A DNA stretch of 64,000 bases from Erpobdella octoculata (GCA_963978895.1 OZ022247.1:12209472-12273471); one strand, 5' to 3'. Positions 44,428 to 64,000 are shown, counted from the stretch's first letter. Translations and numbers: made by a program. The notes: a model not told the origin generated them from the letters alone.

Positions 44428-46113
44428 TCAGAGAACAATACGGCGCGATTTTTGGGCAAACTTTTCTATGAAAGTGTTCAAATCTACTTTTAGCGTAAAA
44501 TCCTTTTCAAAAGCAAGTAGTACCAATTTAAATTTACGCTCAAGGCCCATTGGTTGGCGATAAGGCCGCAGAATCCGCGTGAGAGTGGAGAAACTGCTCT
44601 CGCACGTAGCAGTCGACACACCGCTGGTGATTGCTTAGGCATACAGCTGATACACATTTGGAAATGCATCGCGGCACTGCAGCATTGCATATGTTGCATC
44701 TTCCTACGACGAATTTGGCTGGAATTTGTTATGGCACAGTTGCATTGCACTAAGCAATTCGCTAGGGAGGGCAACTTGGTCGAGGCAAAGGAGCTGGCTG
44801 AGTGGTTCCAAGCACTTCTCAACAAGAATGTTCTGAGATGATGGAACGAAAGATTCTACAGCTTGAAACAAAGCCAAGTTGGACTCCCCAAATTGGTGGT
44901 TCATTTCAAAATGGTGTTGTAGAGCTCATGAGCTCGCGTGAAGTAACTTTAGAACCAATAACACAGTAATGACCTAAAGTGGAGCTGACCACAGAGCCGG
45001 TCAGCCAGGTGCTCTGAACTTGTTTGCGCTTTACTGACACTACATGGTCATCCTCATTTGATGAAAAACCAGCAGAATCTGCCATTTGATCAAAAACATC
45101 TGCAGACCGCAAGGCAAGAAGGCTCTCTTTAGCTGTGGAGATCAGTTCCATAGCAAGAGACAATTGCACAAGCGACCTTGCAACAAAGCACTGACCTTTG
45201 ACAGCAAGCTTATTATTTTGACAATGGCATTTGAAACAAGTAAATTAAAAACGAATTTTTAAAACCCAATGCTTTTATATGTAATTAAAACACAAATTTT
45301 GCAATCAATTTTTTCTTATATTACTCTTTTATTTTATATTAAAGTCAAAATATCTTAATTATATCGAAATATCGAAATTAATTAAAATTAACTAAATTAA
45401 TTGACTTATTGTAAAACTAATAATTGAATATTGCATTGTCTTCTATTTTGAGCATGTATGCAAAATTTGAAAAAAATCTATCATCAGGAAGTGATTCAAA
45501 AATTGATTGCAAGATTTGAAACAGACAGAGAAACAAACAGACAGACAGAGAAACAAACAGACAGACAGAGAAACAAACAGACAGACAGAGAAACAAACAG
45601 AGACGACGAGTTAATAAAAGCATTGGTAAAAATTCCTTCTTTTAAACTTTGTTGAGCAGCCCAGTTGCTTCAACCAACACATCAACCGGAGCTTTTTTTA
45701 AGTTGGCAACAATTTCGAGGATCTGCAAAATTTCCTCTCTGTTGTTTTTGACAACCATTGCAGATTTATAAGGCCCAGTCTATCTTTGAGTAAGTAACCG
45801 CTTTATTTTGTCACCTACATACAATTGCTCATATAAGTTAAAAAAGTTGTTTATCTTTATCTCTGATTCCATAGCGTGCGCAACCACATGATGGAGTTGG
45901 CGATGCAGTGCACGTACGGAATTCGGCGGCCCAGAATGTCTTGCAATATTTTCTGGACACCTCTCTTTCCGCCATTCATTACACTGGCGTCGTCATAACA
46001 TTGACTCAAAATTCGAGCGGGGTCCAGCTGCTGAGCCTGTAGCTCTGTAAGCAGCGAACGTGTCAGGCTTTTAGAATCTATCTCACTAGCCTTGATCATT
46101 TAGATCATGTGCT
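44428..46113 (-). pseudogene. Broken hAT transposase
   Basis: 46099-45857 reads SRSLLTELQAQQLDPARILS-type text and SQCYDDASVMNGGKRGVQKI, then GRRIPYVHC, the catalytic-core region of DUF4371 hAT proteins (the usual YDGA is YDDA here). 45169-44906 holds the insertion-domain part. 44619-44428 has STATCESSFSTLTRILRPYR, the dimerisation domain, then PMGLERKFKLVLLAFEKD. Frameshifts, stops and the E1 insertion disable it. Confidence 0.8.
45235..45631 (+). mobile_element. E1 repeat, complete copy
   Basis: Starts ACAAGTAAATTAAAAACG and ends GAGTTAATAAAAGCATTGGT-AAAAA, with a four-unit ACAGACAGAGAAACAAAC array (45520-45605). Inserted in the hAT transposase. Confidence 0.85.
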
Positions 46114-46342
46114 CTATTGCCTTTCCACAACAGTAGAGTCAGATCTTCATCCACGACTTTACTTCTTGTGTCCACCACACATATCAAAAGTGCTGTAGAC
46201 AGAAGGTTCGGGGTTGCCAGACTGAGAATGGTTTGCCAGCTGCTGTTACATTGGCTGACACTTCAGTGCTTCCGAAGAGACATTCTAAACAATAAACATC
46301 ACTTTAAACATTGTCAAATTTTAATTCAATTCAGAGACACTG

Positions 46343-46544
46343 TTAGCAACTTTTGTCGTGCTGGCTGAAGTAAACTGGGAAGTGTAGATTATGAGGATTT
46401 TGTAGATAAATAATGCACATCATATCATAGTCAAATTGTTTGCTGTTTATCATAACACACAAGCAAACAGTTTTGACATTGAGACAATGCTTAGCAATAT
46501 CCTCATGCGCAGAAGAACTTGTTACAACAATAATAGATGTGTAA
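46343..46544 (-). other. Exon-like open block, unknown
   Basis: Acceptor TTTCCTCCAG on the minus strand, then YTSIIVVTSSSAHEDIAKHC and a Cys/Val-rich continuation to a stop at 46343. No good GT donor. Could be a terminal exon or chance. Confidence 0.25.
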
Positions 46545-46739
46545 CTGGAGGAAAGATACAAGAGCTATTTTAATAAGCATCAAAACCTTGCAGAACAGAG
46601 AAGACATTTTCTTAAGAACTTGATAAGTTTCTATATATCACTTTAAATAAAATGTAATAACTGCTCACATTAGCCAACTCTGACATTTACACATATTTCA
46701 CTATTATAGATAATAATAGATATTATTTACATGACCACT

Positions 46740-47119
46740 AATATAAAGTCAGTTATCTTAAATTTTGTCACAGCAACATTTACAAGCATATACAAGTACC
46801 TTCAAAACTGTTTTAAGAGCATCAACTTTTTTGCCAATTTAAAGAATAAATACGTCCAAACACAAAGACTAATTTTGGGCAAGCCTAATTAAAATAGTAT
46901 CTCATCAATTTTAACAGTTTTTTCATACAGGCCTCCACATATATCGCCCTTAAACATATCTACTTCAAGATTATCAGTATGAAGATATTTATTACAAACT
47001 TTACCATAGCAATGTTTACAGGCAGATACAATGTAGCTCATATTTAAAACATGAACAACTTTTAGAAGAGCATGGGCTTTTTTAAAAATTTCACATTTAC
47101 AACTTATACAATAATTAGG
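46740..47119 (-). pseudogene. Tandemly duplicated Cys-rich coding relic, unknown
   Basis: The open minus frame 47119-46889 (no ATG at its start) reads CKCEIFKKAHALLKVVHVLN, then SACKHCYGKVCNKYL and GGLYEKTVKIDEILF with a stop. A second, decayed copy lies at 46840-46740 (KKVDALKTVLKVLVYACKCC). Upstream, 47290-47110 has another coding-like frame (SWKATSTENACFENSFSGNE, two stops, then NTDIGAAPDSPDSLIIV) that would need a frameshift to join. The composition looks protein-coding; a pseudogene or exons of a gene with a repeated C-x2-C module are both possible. Confidence 0.35.
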
Positions 47120-47290
47120 CTATCTGGGCTATCAGGTGCTGCCCCTATATCAGTATTAATGAGACACAACTTAAAATCTATTTTCCCCAGCTCCATCTAT
47201 CATTGTCTAAGAAATACTTCAATTTCATTTCCTGAAAATGAGTTCTCAAAACATGCATTTTCAGTTGAGGTAGCTTTCCAGGAATAATTT

Positions 47291-48598
47291 TTGAACTACT
47301 TTATATTTGACTGGAATAATTGTTTATTGTGTGGAAAACTAAGATCTTAAATTCTTTTTATTGGAGCTAGATCAGCTAGCTGCTAGAACTAAAACTAACA
47401 CAAGGCTTGGGCTGATTTTTTTTTTGCTTTGTTATTTACTTATGTATACAAACATCCACATTTATAGAGTTAAACTGTCAATTAAAATTGTATCTCCAAT
47501 TACAGTTGCAGAATTCAATAGAGAAGTTTTCCTATCTTGTTTCAATATTTAGATTAGTTTTTCTTCAGTAGCAGATTTACACACAACGCACTACATTGCG
47601 ATATTAGTTACATTTAGATTAAAAAATGTGCTAACTACAATACAAACTTACCATAACCAAACTTAACAGATGTAATAACACGAATAAAAGAAAATAAAAA
47701 AAATACCAGAATGACAGACAAAAGACAAGACAAGACTGACCGAAGAAAAAACTATGTACTATGCTATACAAACTATACAATTATACAACTATATAAATGA
47801 ATAGGAAATTTAAAAAAACGCTGCTAAAAATCCAAAATCGTCCAAATCAAAATCTAAGGCTTAAATAAAACGTTAAGATATTGAAGAGAAATCGAATTCA
47901 AACGCGATAAAACCGGCAATGCAAAATGAATACAAAGACAACGCAAATATAGCATAGAAAACGAGCCTTTATTGAATTCTTATTGGCTGAGCGAGTAAAT
48001 ATGTTACTGCGCGTAACGCGACATTGTCTTACGTAATGAGACAAAAGAGTACGTCTAAAATCATTAATAACTAGAGTACCATAACTGCTCATTCGTGGTA
48101 TCTTCATACAGACATTCTACAACATATTCTCTATTGAATGGTATAAAAATTGGCTTGTCTATTAAAATTTCCCATGTTGCCTCGAAAAACTGCTAGATCT
48201 ACCAGTCTATTAAGAGGTTACGAAAATTATACTAAGCGGCAACATAACGAGCTGTGAAAGGGTGCACGATTGGTTGAACATTGGCTCAGTCGGCAAACAT
48301 CTTTTTTTATGCAAACTTTAAAAAAATTGTTTTTATTCACAATTATATTTTGTTTCATATTTTTTAATTAGTTTAAATTTTTTAAACACATTTTCTACTT
48401 CGAAATTTATGAATTGTTATATATTATGCTGGGGTAGCCCGGTCGGCCTATGAAAAAATGTGTGCAGGGCGTATCTATATATATATATATATATATCTAT
48501 GCTCTTTTACATAAATGGAGATTTTTTTGTTTATGTTTATATTTTTCAGTAAAGACGGTAAAGGCAGTCAGTAATGTTAAATAGAATTACATTTGAAA
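47291..48598. other. No gene recognised; 5' flank of BRF2
   Basis: A/T-rich, no supported frame. 48430-48500 has GGGTAGCCCGGTCGGCCTAT and a GCAGGGCGTATC-(TA)n terminus, inverted relative to 40550 and resembling a Helentron end. TTTTTCAG at 48543-48550 could be an acceptor of a 5'UTR intron 50 bases before the start codon. Confidence 0.4.
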
Positions 48599-49852
48599 AT
48601 GGTAATTTGTAAGCAGTGTTTGTTAGAAATTATTCCTGACTGCGCTTTGAAAGAACTGATTTGTCAGGAATGTGGCTATGTCGATGCCGGCGAAATACTT
48701 GACTCCAGCGCTTTTACTAGCGCTAGACCGATGTCAGGTTCAAAACATTATGCACAAAGCAGACCATATTACTTGGGGAAACGAACCAAACGAGAGGGCA
48801 ACGCTATTAGCGAATGTGTCAAACTTGCCAAGTCAATATGCATAGGGCTTGGTTCACCTCCAGCCGTTATCGACGAGGCCGAAGCATCAGTGAAGACGAT
48901 ATTGAACAGCAGCAATTTCCTTAAGCGACATACAGAAACAAAAAGAGATATTGCCGTTTGTTGTGTATTTTTGATCTGCCGTAGCAAGCAGTGGCCAATA
49001 ACGATATCAGATCTTCAACAGTATTCTAAAGGAGCGCCGTGTCATATAGAACACTGGAAGCCAATATTGTTAAATTATTTTCCAGATATAGTTTCATCTG
49101 ACACTATATTAGACATGCATTCATTTACAACACGAAAGTGCACGTCTTTTGGCTTCAACAAAGACCTTACAAACAGAGTCATTGAAATACTCAAATTAGC
49201 CCATAGCACCTGGGTTTCAGAAGGTCGCCACCCTGACCCATTGGTCTCATCAGCATGTTACTTAGCTTGGGTGTCTGACAACCCTTTTGAAAGGATAAAG
49301 ATAAAAGCAAATGCGTTTTGTAAAATGAACAAAGTTTCAAAGCCTAGTGCTGTTGTAAAGATATCTAACATTATGCTCTCCATACTCAAAAATCTGGCTG
49401 AACAAATACCTTGGTTTATAAAAAATTCTGAAGCATCAAATTTTGAAGTACTTTATCATCTAGAAGACATCTTTAAATTTCAGAAGATTCTCATAAGTGA
49501 AGCAATTAAAAAGATTGAAAACCAGGAAGGTCTGCCTACAGATATAGAAGCAGAATCAACTGAAGAAGAGAAAGAAGAACATGCCATAAAGAAAATTAAA
49601 TTAAATGAAGATGAGGCTTACAAAATATATAAAAGCATGGCAGCTAAAAGAAAAACCAGAGTGGCAGCTAAAAGAAAAACCAGAGTGGAAGATCTGACCG
49701 TTCTACCCGAGAACATGGATTTGTTCAGAGAGGAGATTGATGAAAAAGACTGTGATGACGAAACAATTCGGCAGTACATTAGAGACCCGAAGGAGATTGA
49801 ACTTCATAATTGTTTTCATGAAATATCTGACATAAAACCAGCAGTGCTTTGA
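48599..49852 (+). CDS. BRF2: TFIIIB subunit BRF2-like, single exon, 417 aa
   Basis: BRF2 is a TFIIB-family factor that, with TBP and BDP1, recruits RNA polymerase III to type 3 promoters such as U6. The start is ATG at 48599 (AAAATGG); an upstream in-frame TTG is not a likely start. The zinc ribbon has C4-x2-C7 and C22-x2-C25. Two cyclin-like repeats follow (about 70-160 and 175-275), with CCVFLICRSKQWPITISDL and EGRHPDPLVSSACYLAW matching the human pattern closely. The C-terminal DDETIRQYIRDPKEIE segment matches the conserved end of BRF2, and the length (417) is near human (419). BRF1 is excluded by the short C-terminal part. The Cys of the human redox switch near residue 361 has no obvious counterpart. 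A 10-residue KRKTRVAAKR-type direct repeat lies near residue 360. Confidence 0.93.
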   Translation: MVICKQCLLEIIPDCALKELICQECGYVDAGEILDSSAFTSARPMSGSKHYAQSRPYYLGKRTKREGNAISECVKLAKSICIGLGSPPAVIDEAEASVKTILNSSNFLKRHTETKRDIAVCCVFLICRSKQWPITISDLQQYSKGAPCHIEHWKPILLNYFPDIVSSDTILDMHSFTTRKCTSFGFNKDLTNRVIEILKLAHSTWVSEGRHPDPLVSSACYLAWVSDNPFERIKIKANAFCKMNKVSKPSAVVKISNIMLSILKNLAEQIPWFIKNSEASNFEVLYHLEDIFKFQKILISEAIKKIENQEGLPTDIEAESTEEEKEEHAIKKIKLNEDEAYKIYKSMAAKRKTRVAAKRKTRVEDLTVLPENMDLFREEIDEKDCDDETIRQYIRDPKEIELHNCFHEISDIKPAVL

Positions 49853-50392
49853 ATGTACAACACTTTTTCATTCATGTTTTGTTAAATTATATCTTTTATT
49901 ACTTTCATCTTCTTTGATATAACTTTTTGTTAGTTGTTTTTGCTGCAAGCATTTTCGTTATATTTCAACAATACACATCTTGAACAAGATTAATATTTTA
50001 ATAATTCTTCATCTGGTAGAAGTTGTAAAAAAACCACTTTACGTAGATGTCTAGTTGCAAAGCACCTATGAATTATGAATTTCTAATAAGAACCATACTT
50101 GTTTTTAATTTTATCATAGAAATAAGCTTGTTAGGAACTTAATAGTGGAATTGTTGCAATTGTAGTTAAAAAAAAGTTAAAGTACATTCATTTCTGAGTG
50201 CCACTTAAGCCCTGTTCACATTGACAAACGTGAGTTGACATGACCCGATCAAATCTGACACGTCCGGTACAATCGGAGTTTGTAGATATGATGTAGCCGT
50301 TAATGTCGAAATGTAAAATACACGCGACTTCAACGTGCTTGTTGCGTCGGGCTTGTGCTTGAATATATCACAACGACCGATTTGGTCTGATT
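49853..50392. other. 3' flank of BRF2, no gene
   Basis: A/T-rich. No canonical AATAAA is evident in the first 100 bases. GACCCGATC/TCGGGC-type text at 50230-50360 resembles repeat DNA. Confidence 0.4.
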
Positions 50393-50723
50393 TTTACCAA
50401 TGCTTTTATTAACTCGTCGTCTCTGTTTCTCTGTCTGTTTCAAATCTTGCAATCAATTTTTGAGTCACTTCCTGATGATAGATTTTTTTCAAATTTTGCA
50501 TACATGCTCAAAATAGAAGACAATGCAATATTCAATTATTAGTTTTACAATAAGTCAATTAATTTAGTTAATTTTAATTAATTTCGATATTTCGATATAA
50601 TTAAGATATTTCGACTTTAATATAAAATAAAAGAGTAATATAAGAAAAAATTGATTGCAAAATTTGTGTTTTAATTACATATAAGAGCATTGGTTTAAAA
50701 AATTCGTTTTTAATTTACTTGTT
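50393..50723 (-). mobile_element. E1 repeat, complete copy with short array
   Basis: Runs TTTTTACCAATGCTTTTATT to TTTTTAATTTACTTGT. The 18-base array is reduced to about one unit. Confidence 0.85.
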
Positions 50724-51017
50724 TTTGTTTGGTGTTGTCGGGTTGGGTATTTTTGTCGATGTGAACAGGGCTTTACATGTATGAACAGCCCAGTGGCCAC
50801 TTTACAGCTTGCAGATAGACTAGGTGTCGACAGGTACATATACACCTCCTGATGTGGTGTGGGTGGAGTTTGAATGACAAATCATCAAACAAGATCGGAC
50901 GATAAATAGGTGAAATAAATAAATAGTTTTTTTCAATCTTCGTTCAAGATTTGAGGTTACCGTCATTCCAAATATACCTTGTGTATCTAGTTTAAAATTG
51001 CTAGGCCTAACTTTTTT

Positions 51018-51170
51018 TTTTTATAATAGTTTATAGTCCTTTACACCAAGTGTTGTAAGACTGAAATAGCTGTATGTCATGTTTGATCCTTTTAGCTGTC
51101 CCCCCTCCTTTATCCAGGCTTGGGACTGGCTCGCAATTAGCGAGGCGGAGTTGCTAGGTCTAACTTTCCA
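51018..51170 (-). mobile_element. SINE-like retroposon, minus strand
   Basis: Poly-T, then ATAATAGTTTATAGTCCTTT, ACACCAAGTGTTGTAAGACTG, GGATCAAA reversed, and CCAGGCTTGGGACTGGCTCG: the reverse of the 7350 element. Confidence 0.7.
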
Positions 51171-51179
51171 GAGCAACAT

Positions 51180-51602
51180 TTTATGGAGTAGCACGTTACC
51201 GTGGTTCTGGCATCAACTGCCGGTTCACTGTATGGCCTCCGAATTCTCCACTCGCATGGGATGAACACTTGGAATCTTCACTCTGTGTTCAATGTGACAG
51301 TTATGTCGAAATTACAATATGCATCTCCATCATGGTGGGGTTTCATAAACTCATCACAACAGAATCGTTTAGAAGCTTTCCCTCGCAGAGCTGTGAGGAA
51401 GGACTTTGCAGAGACGTCAGATGCTTTCTCTAAAGTATGTGAAGTGGCTGATGACTGTTCCTTCCGACGCATCATGGGCGATACGATACACCCACTGCAG
51501 TATCTTCTTCCATCCAAACTCAACCGTCCCTACACTCTGCGCGGTCGCTTACGCAACTATACCCTACCTGAAAAAAGTTCTCTTCATAAAATTTTTTTTT
51601 AA
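51180..51602 (+). pseudogene. LINE ORF2 C-terminal fragment
   Basis: The frame reads SKLQYASPSWWGFINSSQQN, RLEAFPRRAVRKDFAE, then CEVADDCSFRRIMGDTIHPL and LLPSKLNRPYTLRGRLRNYT, the region downstream of the RT palm in CR1/L2-like LINEs. No RT catalytic part is present; 5'-truncated. Confidence 0.8.
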
Positions 51603-51959
51603 GTGCAAATGTTTTATAAAAATAGAGATGAATATGGCTATTTGAATTTTATGTTTTTAATTTCTTTTAACTTAGACTCTAACTTTCTATTAATAAGAAT
51701 TTTTTTATTTTATTCATTATACATTATAATTATCATTATTATTTCTATATTTCTTTCGGCTTATGTGTTTTGTCAAAGCCAGTCAAAGGTTTAAATAAAG
51801 TACCTGTCTGTTTGAACAACCTGTACGATGGGAAAGATTTTACACCAAACCGTGACGGCAACTTTACAAAGTAAACAAACACATAATACATGGTAATGAT
51901 GACAGTCGCAATAGCAAAAACTTGTAGGCTTTAATGGTAGTTATTTGTAATTCAAGCAA

Positions 51960-52185
51960 GTTGGAAACATATCTCTTAGAAACGCCTTTATCGATGAATG
52001 TGGATATTCTTCAATTCTAGAGAGATAATAACAATCACTTTCCAAAAATGTCTACTAGGGTGCAAATATCTGTGCATACCAGCACAGATACCTTCCGATT
52101 CTGTTTTTTCGACTGCTGGTCATATCGTAAATCGGAGACAAGCGTCATTATTTCTCACAGCTGAAACAAAAATTCATAGCTGATT
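51960..52185 (+). pseudogene. hAT (ZBED-like) transposase C-terminal fragment
   Basis: Reads LLGCKYLCIPAQIPSDSVFS, then TAGHIVNRRQASL: the dimerisation domain of ZBED-type hAT transposases (usual form RYLCIPATSVPSERVFS). Isolated fragment. Confidence 0.8.
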
Positions 52186-52839
52186 TAAGATTTATAATTT
52201 ATTACGAGTTACATTCAAAACTAGATTGCTCCAAAAACATCACGTCTAATGGTGTTCCTCAAACGAAACTAGAGCATTAGTGGTCTAGAAAAGTGACTTA
52301 GATATAACCATTCTTTGTTTTTAGTGTTTCAATAACTTACTTTAAAAAATAATCTCCTTTAAACATTGAAGACAATGTAAAACAGCCATTTAATAAGACA
52401 GAAATTAGTGAAAATTCGCTTCTTAAAGCTGTTTTGAAATATTTTTCGGGTCAAACGGGTACCTGCCTGAAACTGCCACATGTACTCGGGTAGGCTTTTT
52501 TTTTTGCCAAAATTGACACTTCTAGATAAAACTAGTGCATGGGGTTTTTGATGGCGTCGATGGCAGCCCTGCATATTACTATATAAGGCTTGTAGTATTG
52601 ACGAGTTCAAATATATATAAATGCAAAAAAAGGGCTTACTCATGGCATATTCATAGATGTTATTGCAAAAACAGAAACTCCAGATTTTAAGTACAATTGT
52701 TAACTCTAAGTAGCCATATACCAATTGATGCCTATTCGTGTTCAATGTAATAAGTATAGTGACTATGAAAGGATAATGCACTTATGTAATCCAAGTTATT
52801 GTTGCCACTGTATTTAAAAAAATGAAATCAGTTCAGTTG

Positions 52840-61982
<9,143 letters not shown>

Positions 61983-62355
61983 TGTGCTATATATCTTAGT
62001 GAAATTTTTTATCCTAATATCTTATAAATTATTTGAGATTTAAATATTTTTTATTCATATCATGCATGTCTAAATAAATCAATGTTGAATTCATAATAAT
62101 AACAGAACCAAAAAACCAGTTTTTCAATTAAAAAGCAAAATATTTTTTTCCAGAAAATTTGCAAAGCTCAATAGAATGCATTGTCATAAGGAGTGAGTTT
62201 ATATTGCAAGTTCCAGGTTGATAAGATGACAGGAAGTTTGTTTATTTTCACTTCCATGGATTGTCCACAAGAAAGCAAGTAATCAAGCAGTGAAGTTAAT
62301 ATGAAGAATTAAAAAAAAATTTTTTTTCAACTTAAACACATTTTTAAGTTATTAT
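61983..62355. other. Intergenic between the two DHFR genes
   Basis: About 370 bases between the stop of the upstream copy and the ATG of the downstream copy. It must hold the promoter of the complete gene, but I see no TATA box or other element I can defend. 62162-62290 has weak exon-like text on both strands that I could not place. Confidence 0.4.
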
Positions 62356-62434
62356 TCACCATACCTTTTGGTAACACTTGAAACTGTATTGAATGCCATT
62401 ATCTTCTTGCACAGAATAATCAATTCCAGGAAGT
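62356..62434 (-). CDS. DHFR: DHFR copy 2, last exon
   Basis: 79 bases. Reads GIQYSFKCYQK then VW and TGA. AAG|GTATGG could also be a donor, but read-through gives the normal DHFR length. Confidence 0.8.
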
Positions 62435-63160
62435 CTTATAAATGTAAGAAAATAAAAGTTGTACATAACATTTAATATATAAATAATAAAAAAATTTTTT
62501 AAAAAAAAAAAACAACACTTATACACAAATGTACTAAAAACTTAAAAATGTATTTAAGGGTAAGTAATACAATTTTTGAACCAAACTTTCGGTTCAGAAG
62601 AAAAAAGCGTTGAGCGTTATTTTATTAATATATATATTAGATATGAGCGTTGTTTAAAAAAAAAATCATATATTTTTTTTAGTGTTTGAATCTTTTTTTA
62701 ATCTAAAAAGAGATTATTGTATTGTTACCAGATATGCACCTGCATTTCATGCATGCAAAAAATCAACTTTATACAACCATTAGAAGTGCCTTAAGAAAGC
62801 TTTAGAAAACCCGATGAAACGAACAACAAAGCAAGTTAATATAAGCGTTGTAAAATTGCCCATTACATTTAATATTTAATTTTTACATTACATTTAATAT
62901 TTATAAGATTTAACATATCCCAATAACTAGCAAAACACTTTTTTCAATGGCGAAACATGTACCATTGTTAAACACATTATAAAACACCAGGCAACCAGAA
63001 CCAGCCAATAAAAAACCATTTAACAGTAATCTAACAAGAACTGAAACCTGATAGGAAGAAATTTGTTTGTATCAAAATCAGGAAAGAAAACATCACATTG
63101 ACAGTCTTTGTGAACTTCTGTCAAATAGATCTTGTAACACTGGTCAGACTTTAGAGCCAT
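62356..63160 (-). CDS. DHFR: Second dihydrofolate reductase gene, last two exons
   Basis: Exon 63160-63048 (acceptor TTCTGTTCAG, phase 0 in; donor ATCAG|GTTTCA, phase 2 out) encodes MALKSDQCYKIYLTEVHKDC then DVFFPDFDTNKFLPI. Exon 62434-62356 (acceptor TTTATAAG) encodes LPGIDYSVQEDNGIQYSFKC to YQKVW, TGA. Exon phases equal those of exons 5 and 6 of the complete copy downstream, and PGIDYSVQEDNGIQYSF matches the human C terminus (PGVLSDVQEEKGIKYKF). The TR of the LFVTRI motif is TE here. Earlier exons lie beyond the hAT relic, outside the window. Confidence 0.85.
63048..63160 (-). CDS. DHFR: DHFR copy 2, penultimate exon
   Basis: 113 bases with the same entry and exit phases as exon 5 (110 bases) of the complete gene. 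Holds YKIYLTEV and DVFFPDFD. Confidence 0.85.
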
Positions 63161-63329
63161 CTGAACAGAACAAAAATTAAATAATTAAAATAATATTTAT
63201 TTAATGAAAAACAGAATTACAAAGAACAAATAATGAAACAATAATTTTATTTTACTATTAGAAAACACAACAAATATATCAACTAACAATATTCTGATTC
63301 ATATTGGAAAAGGTTTGAAATTAAAGAAA

Positions 63330-64000
63330 CTTTAAAAATATTAAAATTATTTCAGTTTTTCTTTTTCACAGTCAAGATTAAAAGTTTCCTGCTGCAGCAG
63401 ATGTTCTCACATACGAGAGGATCAGCTGGAGCATGTGTGCCATGCATGGCATTTGCCAAAATGTAATTTGAACAGAAAGATGAAACTGTATTTCAATCTC
63501 CAGTGTCTCCATGTTTTCTCCTTCTAGTGTTTCCATGTTCTGATCGATATAATCTGAATGATTTTCATAATAATTTATCATATTTTTATCTATACCTTCA
63601 TCTTTTGCAACTTCCTCTGTCTCATCCATGTCATTGTTGTCTTGTTTTTCGTTCAGAATGGCACTTTTCTCCTGCATCAGTCTAATGGCTTTTACCATGT
63701 TCACACCATTGTCAGTTATGACCATAAGCACTTGCTGTTTAGTTATGCAACACTGTTCAAGGCTTTGTGACAGACATTCAGCCAACATCTCTCCAGTGTG
63801 CGGGGGTTTGATATTGATCAAGTTGAGAAATGAATTTCTGGACTTATTCGCAGCTACATCGTAGAATCAAGCTGAAATCCCTAAATAGGAAGATGACAGT
63901 GATTTCTTCGATTATCCATCCAGACAAATAGTTATCCTATGGGCCTTGCAAAGGTCATCTTTTAATGTGGCAGACAGGCTCACTGAGCCGCCATTTTTTC
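63330..64000 (-). pseudogene. ZBED-like hAT transposase fragment, runs off the window
   Basis: From the right edge the minus strand reads LCKAHRITICLDG, a stop where Trp is expected, SKKSLSSSYLGISA, a stop for Cys, FYDVAANKSRNSFLNLINIK, then PPHTGEMLAECLSQSLEQ, VLMVITDNGVNMVKAIRLMQ (catalytic ITDNGxNM) and MPCMAHMLQLIL (the C-x2-H segment of hAT transposases). This is the central catalytic region; at least two stops disable it. It probably lies within or upstream of the second DHFR gene. Confidence 0.82.

Larger units (their letters stand above)
44193..46370 (-). mobile_element. hAT relic (copy 1), DUF4371/ZMYM1-like
   Basis: The left end is CAGAGCCGTAACCAGGAATT (shared with 17800). Minus-strand transposase pieces follow, with E1 inserted at 45235-45631. 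The right end could not be fixed. Confidence 0.7.

Noticed and set aside
62162..62290. Possible exon between the two DHFR genes (minus reading LSCGQSMEVKINKLPVILST)
   Set aside because: No consistent splice sites or phase with either DHFR copy, and the plus strand looks equally plausible; left unassigned.

Overview
The window is nuclear DNA of an A+T-rich invertebrate animal. Evidence: genes split by GT-AG introns, tRNA-derived SINEs with A/T-rich tails, non-LTR retrotransposons, many hAT transposons with 8-bp target duplications, Helentron-type Helitrons, long microsatellites, and animal-type nuclear genes (BRF2, DHFR). I cannot name the species or phylum from sequence alone.

Host genes. 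(1) 10125-16742, plus strand: seven small exons that join in phase into a 306-residue type I membrane protein (signal peptide, Cys-rich ectodomain, EGF-like module, one membrane helix, short basic tail). A second signal-peptide exon at 13795 is in phase with the EGF exon. (2) 48599-49852, plus strand: an uninterrupted BRF2-like TFIIIB subunit. (3) 52840-61982, minus strand: a complete six-exon dihydrofolate reductase gene of 189 codons over 9.1 kb, invisible to single-frame ORF calling because its exons are 44-124 bases. (4) 62356-63160, minus strand: the last two exons of a second DHFR gene, so DHFR is tandemly duplicated; its 5' part lies beyond the window. Isolated exon-like blocks of unknown genes lie at 21092-21216, 28566-28892, 43733-43870 and 46343-47119, all minus strand.

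Transposon landscape. 1-10 kb is a stack of nested insertions: an outer Helentron (about 1379-6672) holds an (ATGA)n array and a hAT element (2761-6601, TSD TCCAAAGT), which holds another Helentron. At 7265-9108 a 0.35-kb repeat (called E1 here) is split by a SINE and by GC-capped Helentron-like elements. 17.8-20.5 kb is a hAT relic split by a SINE, a 1.67-kb hAT derivative and, inside that, a 183-bp MITE. 21610-27014 is a nearly intact autonomous Helentron, with one frameshift and one stop. 29.6-30.9 kb is a hAT with perfect TSDs; 32.2-36.3 kb a degraded two-ORF LINE; 38.8-39.5 kb a LINE 3' end; 42.4-43.2 kb a hAT MITE; 44.2-46.4 kb another hAT relic interrupted by E1. Further hAT, SINE, LINE and Helentron pieces lie in the DHFR introns and at the right edge.

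The parts most worth follow-up are the DHFR pair (the first copy lacks the Arg that usually binds the folate glutamate), the alternative signal-peptide exon of the membrane protein, a perfect 112-bp palindrome in one of its introns, and the autonomous Helentron with its GC-capped dependants.
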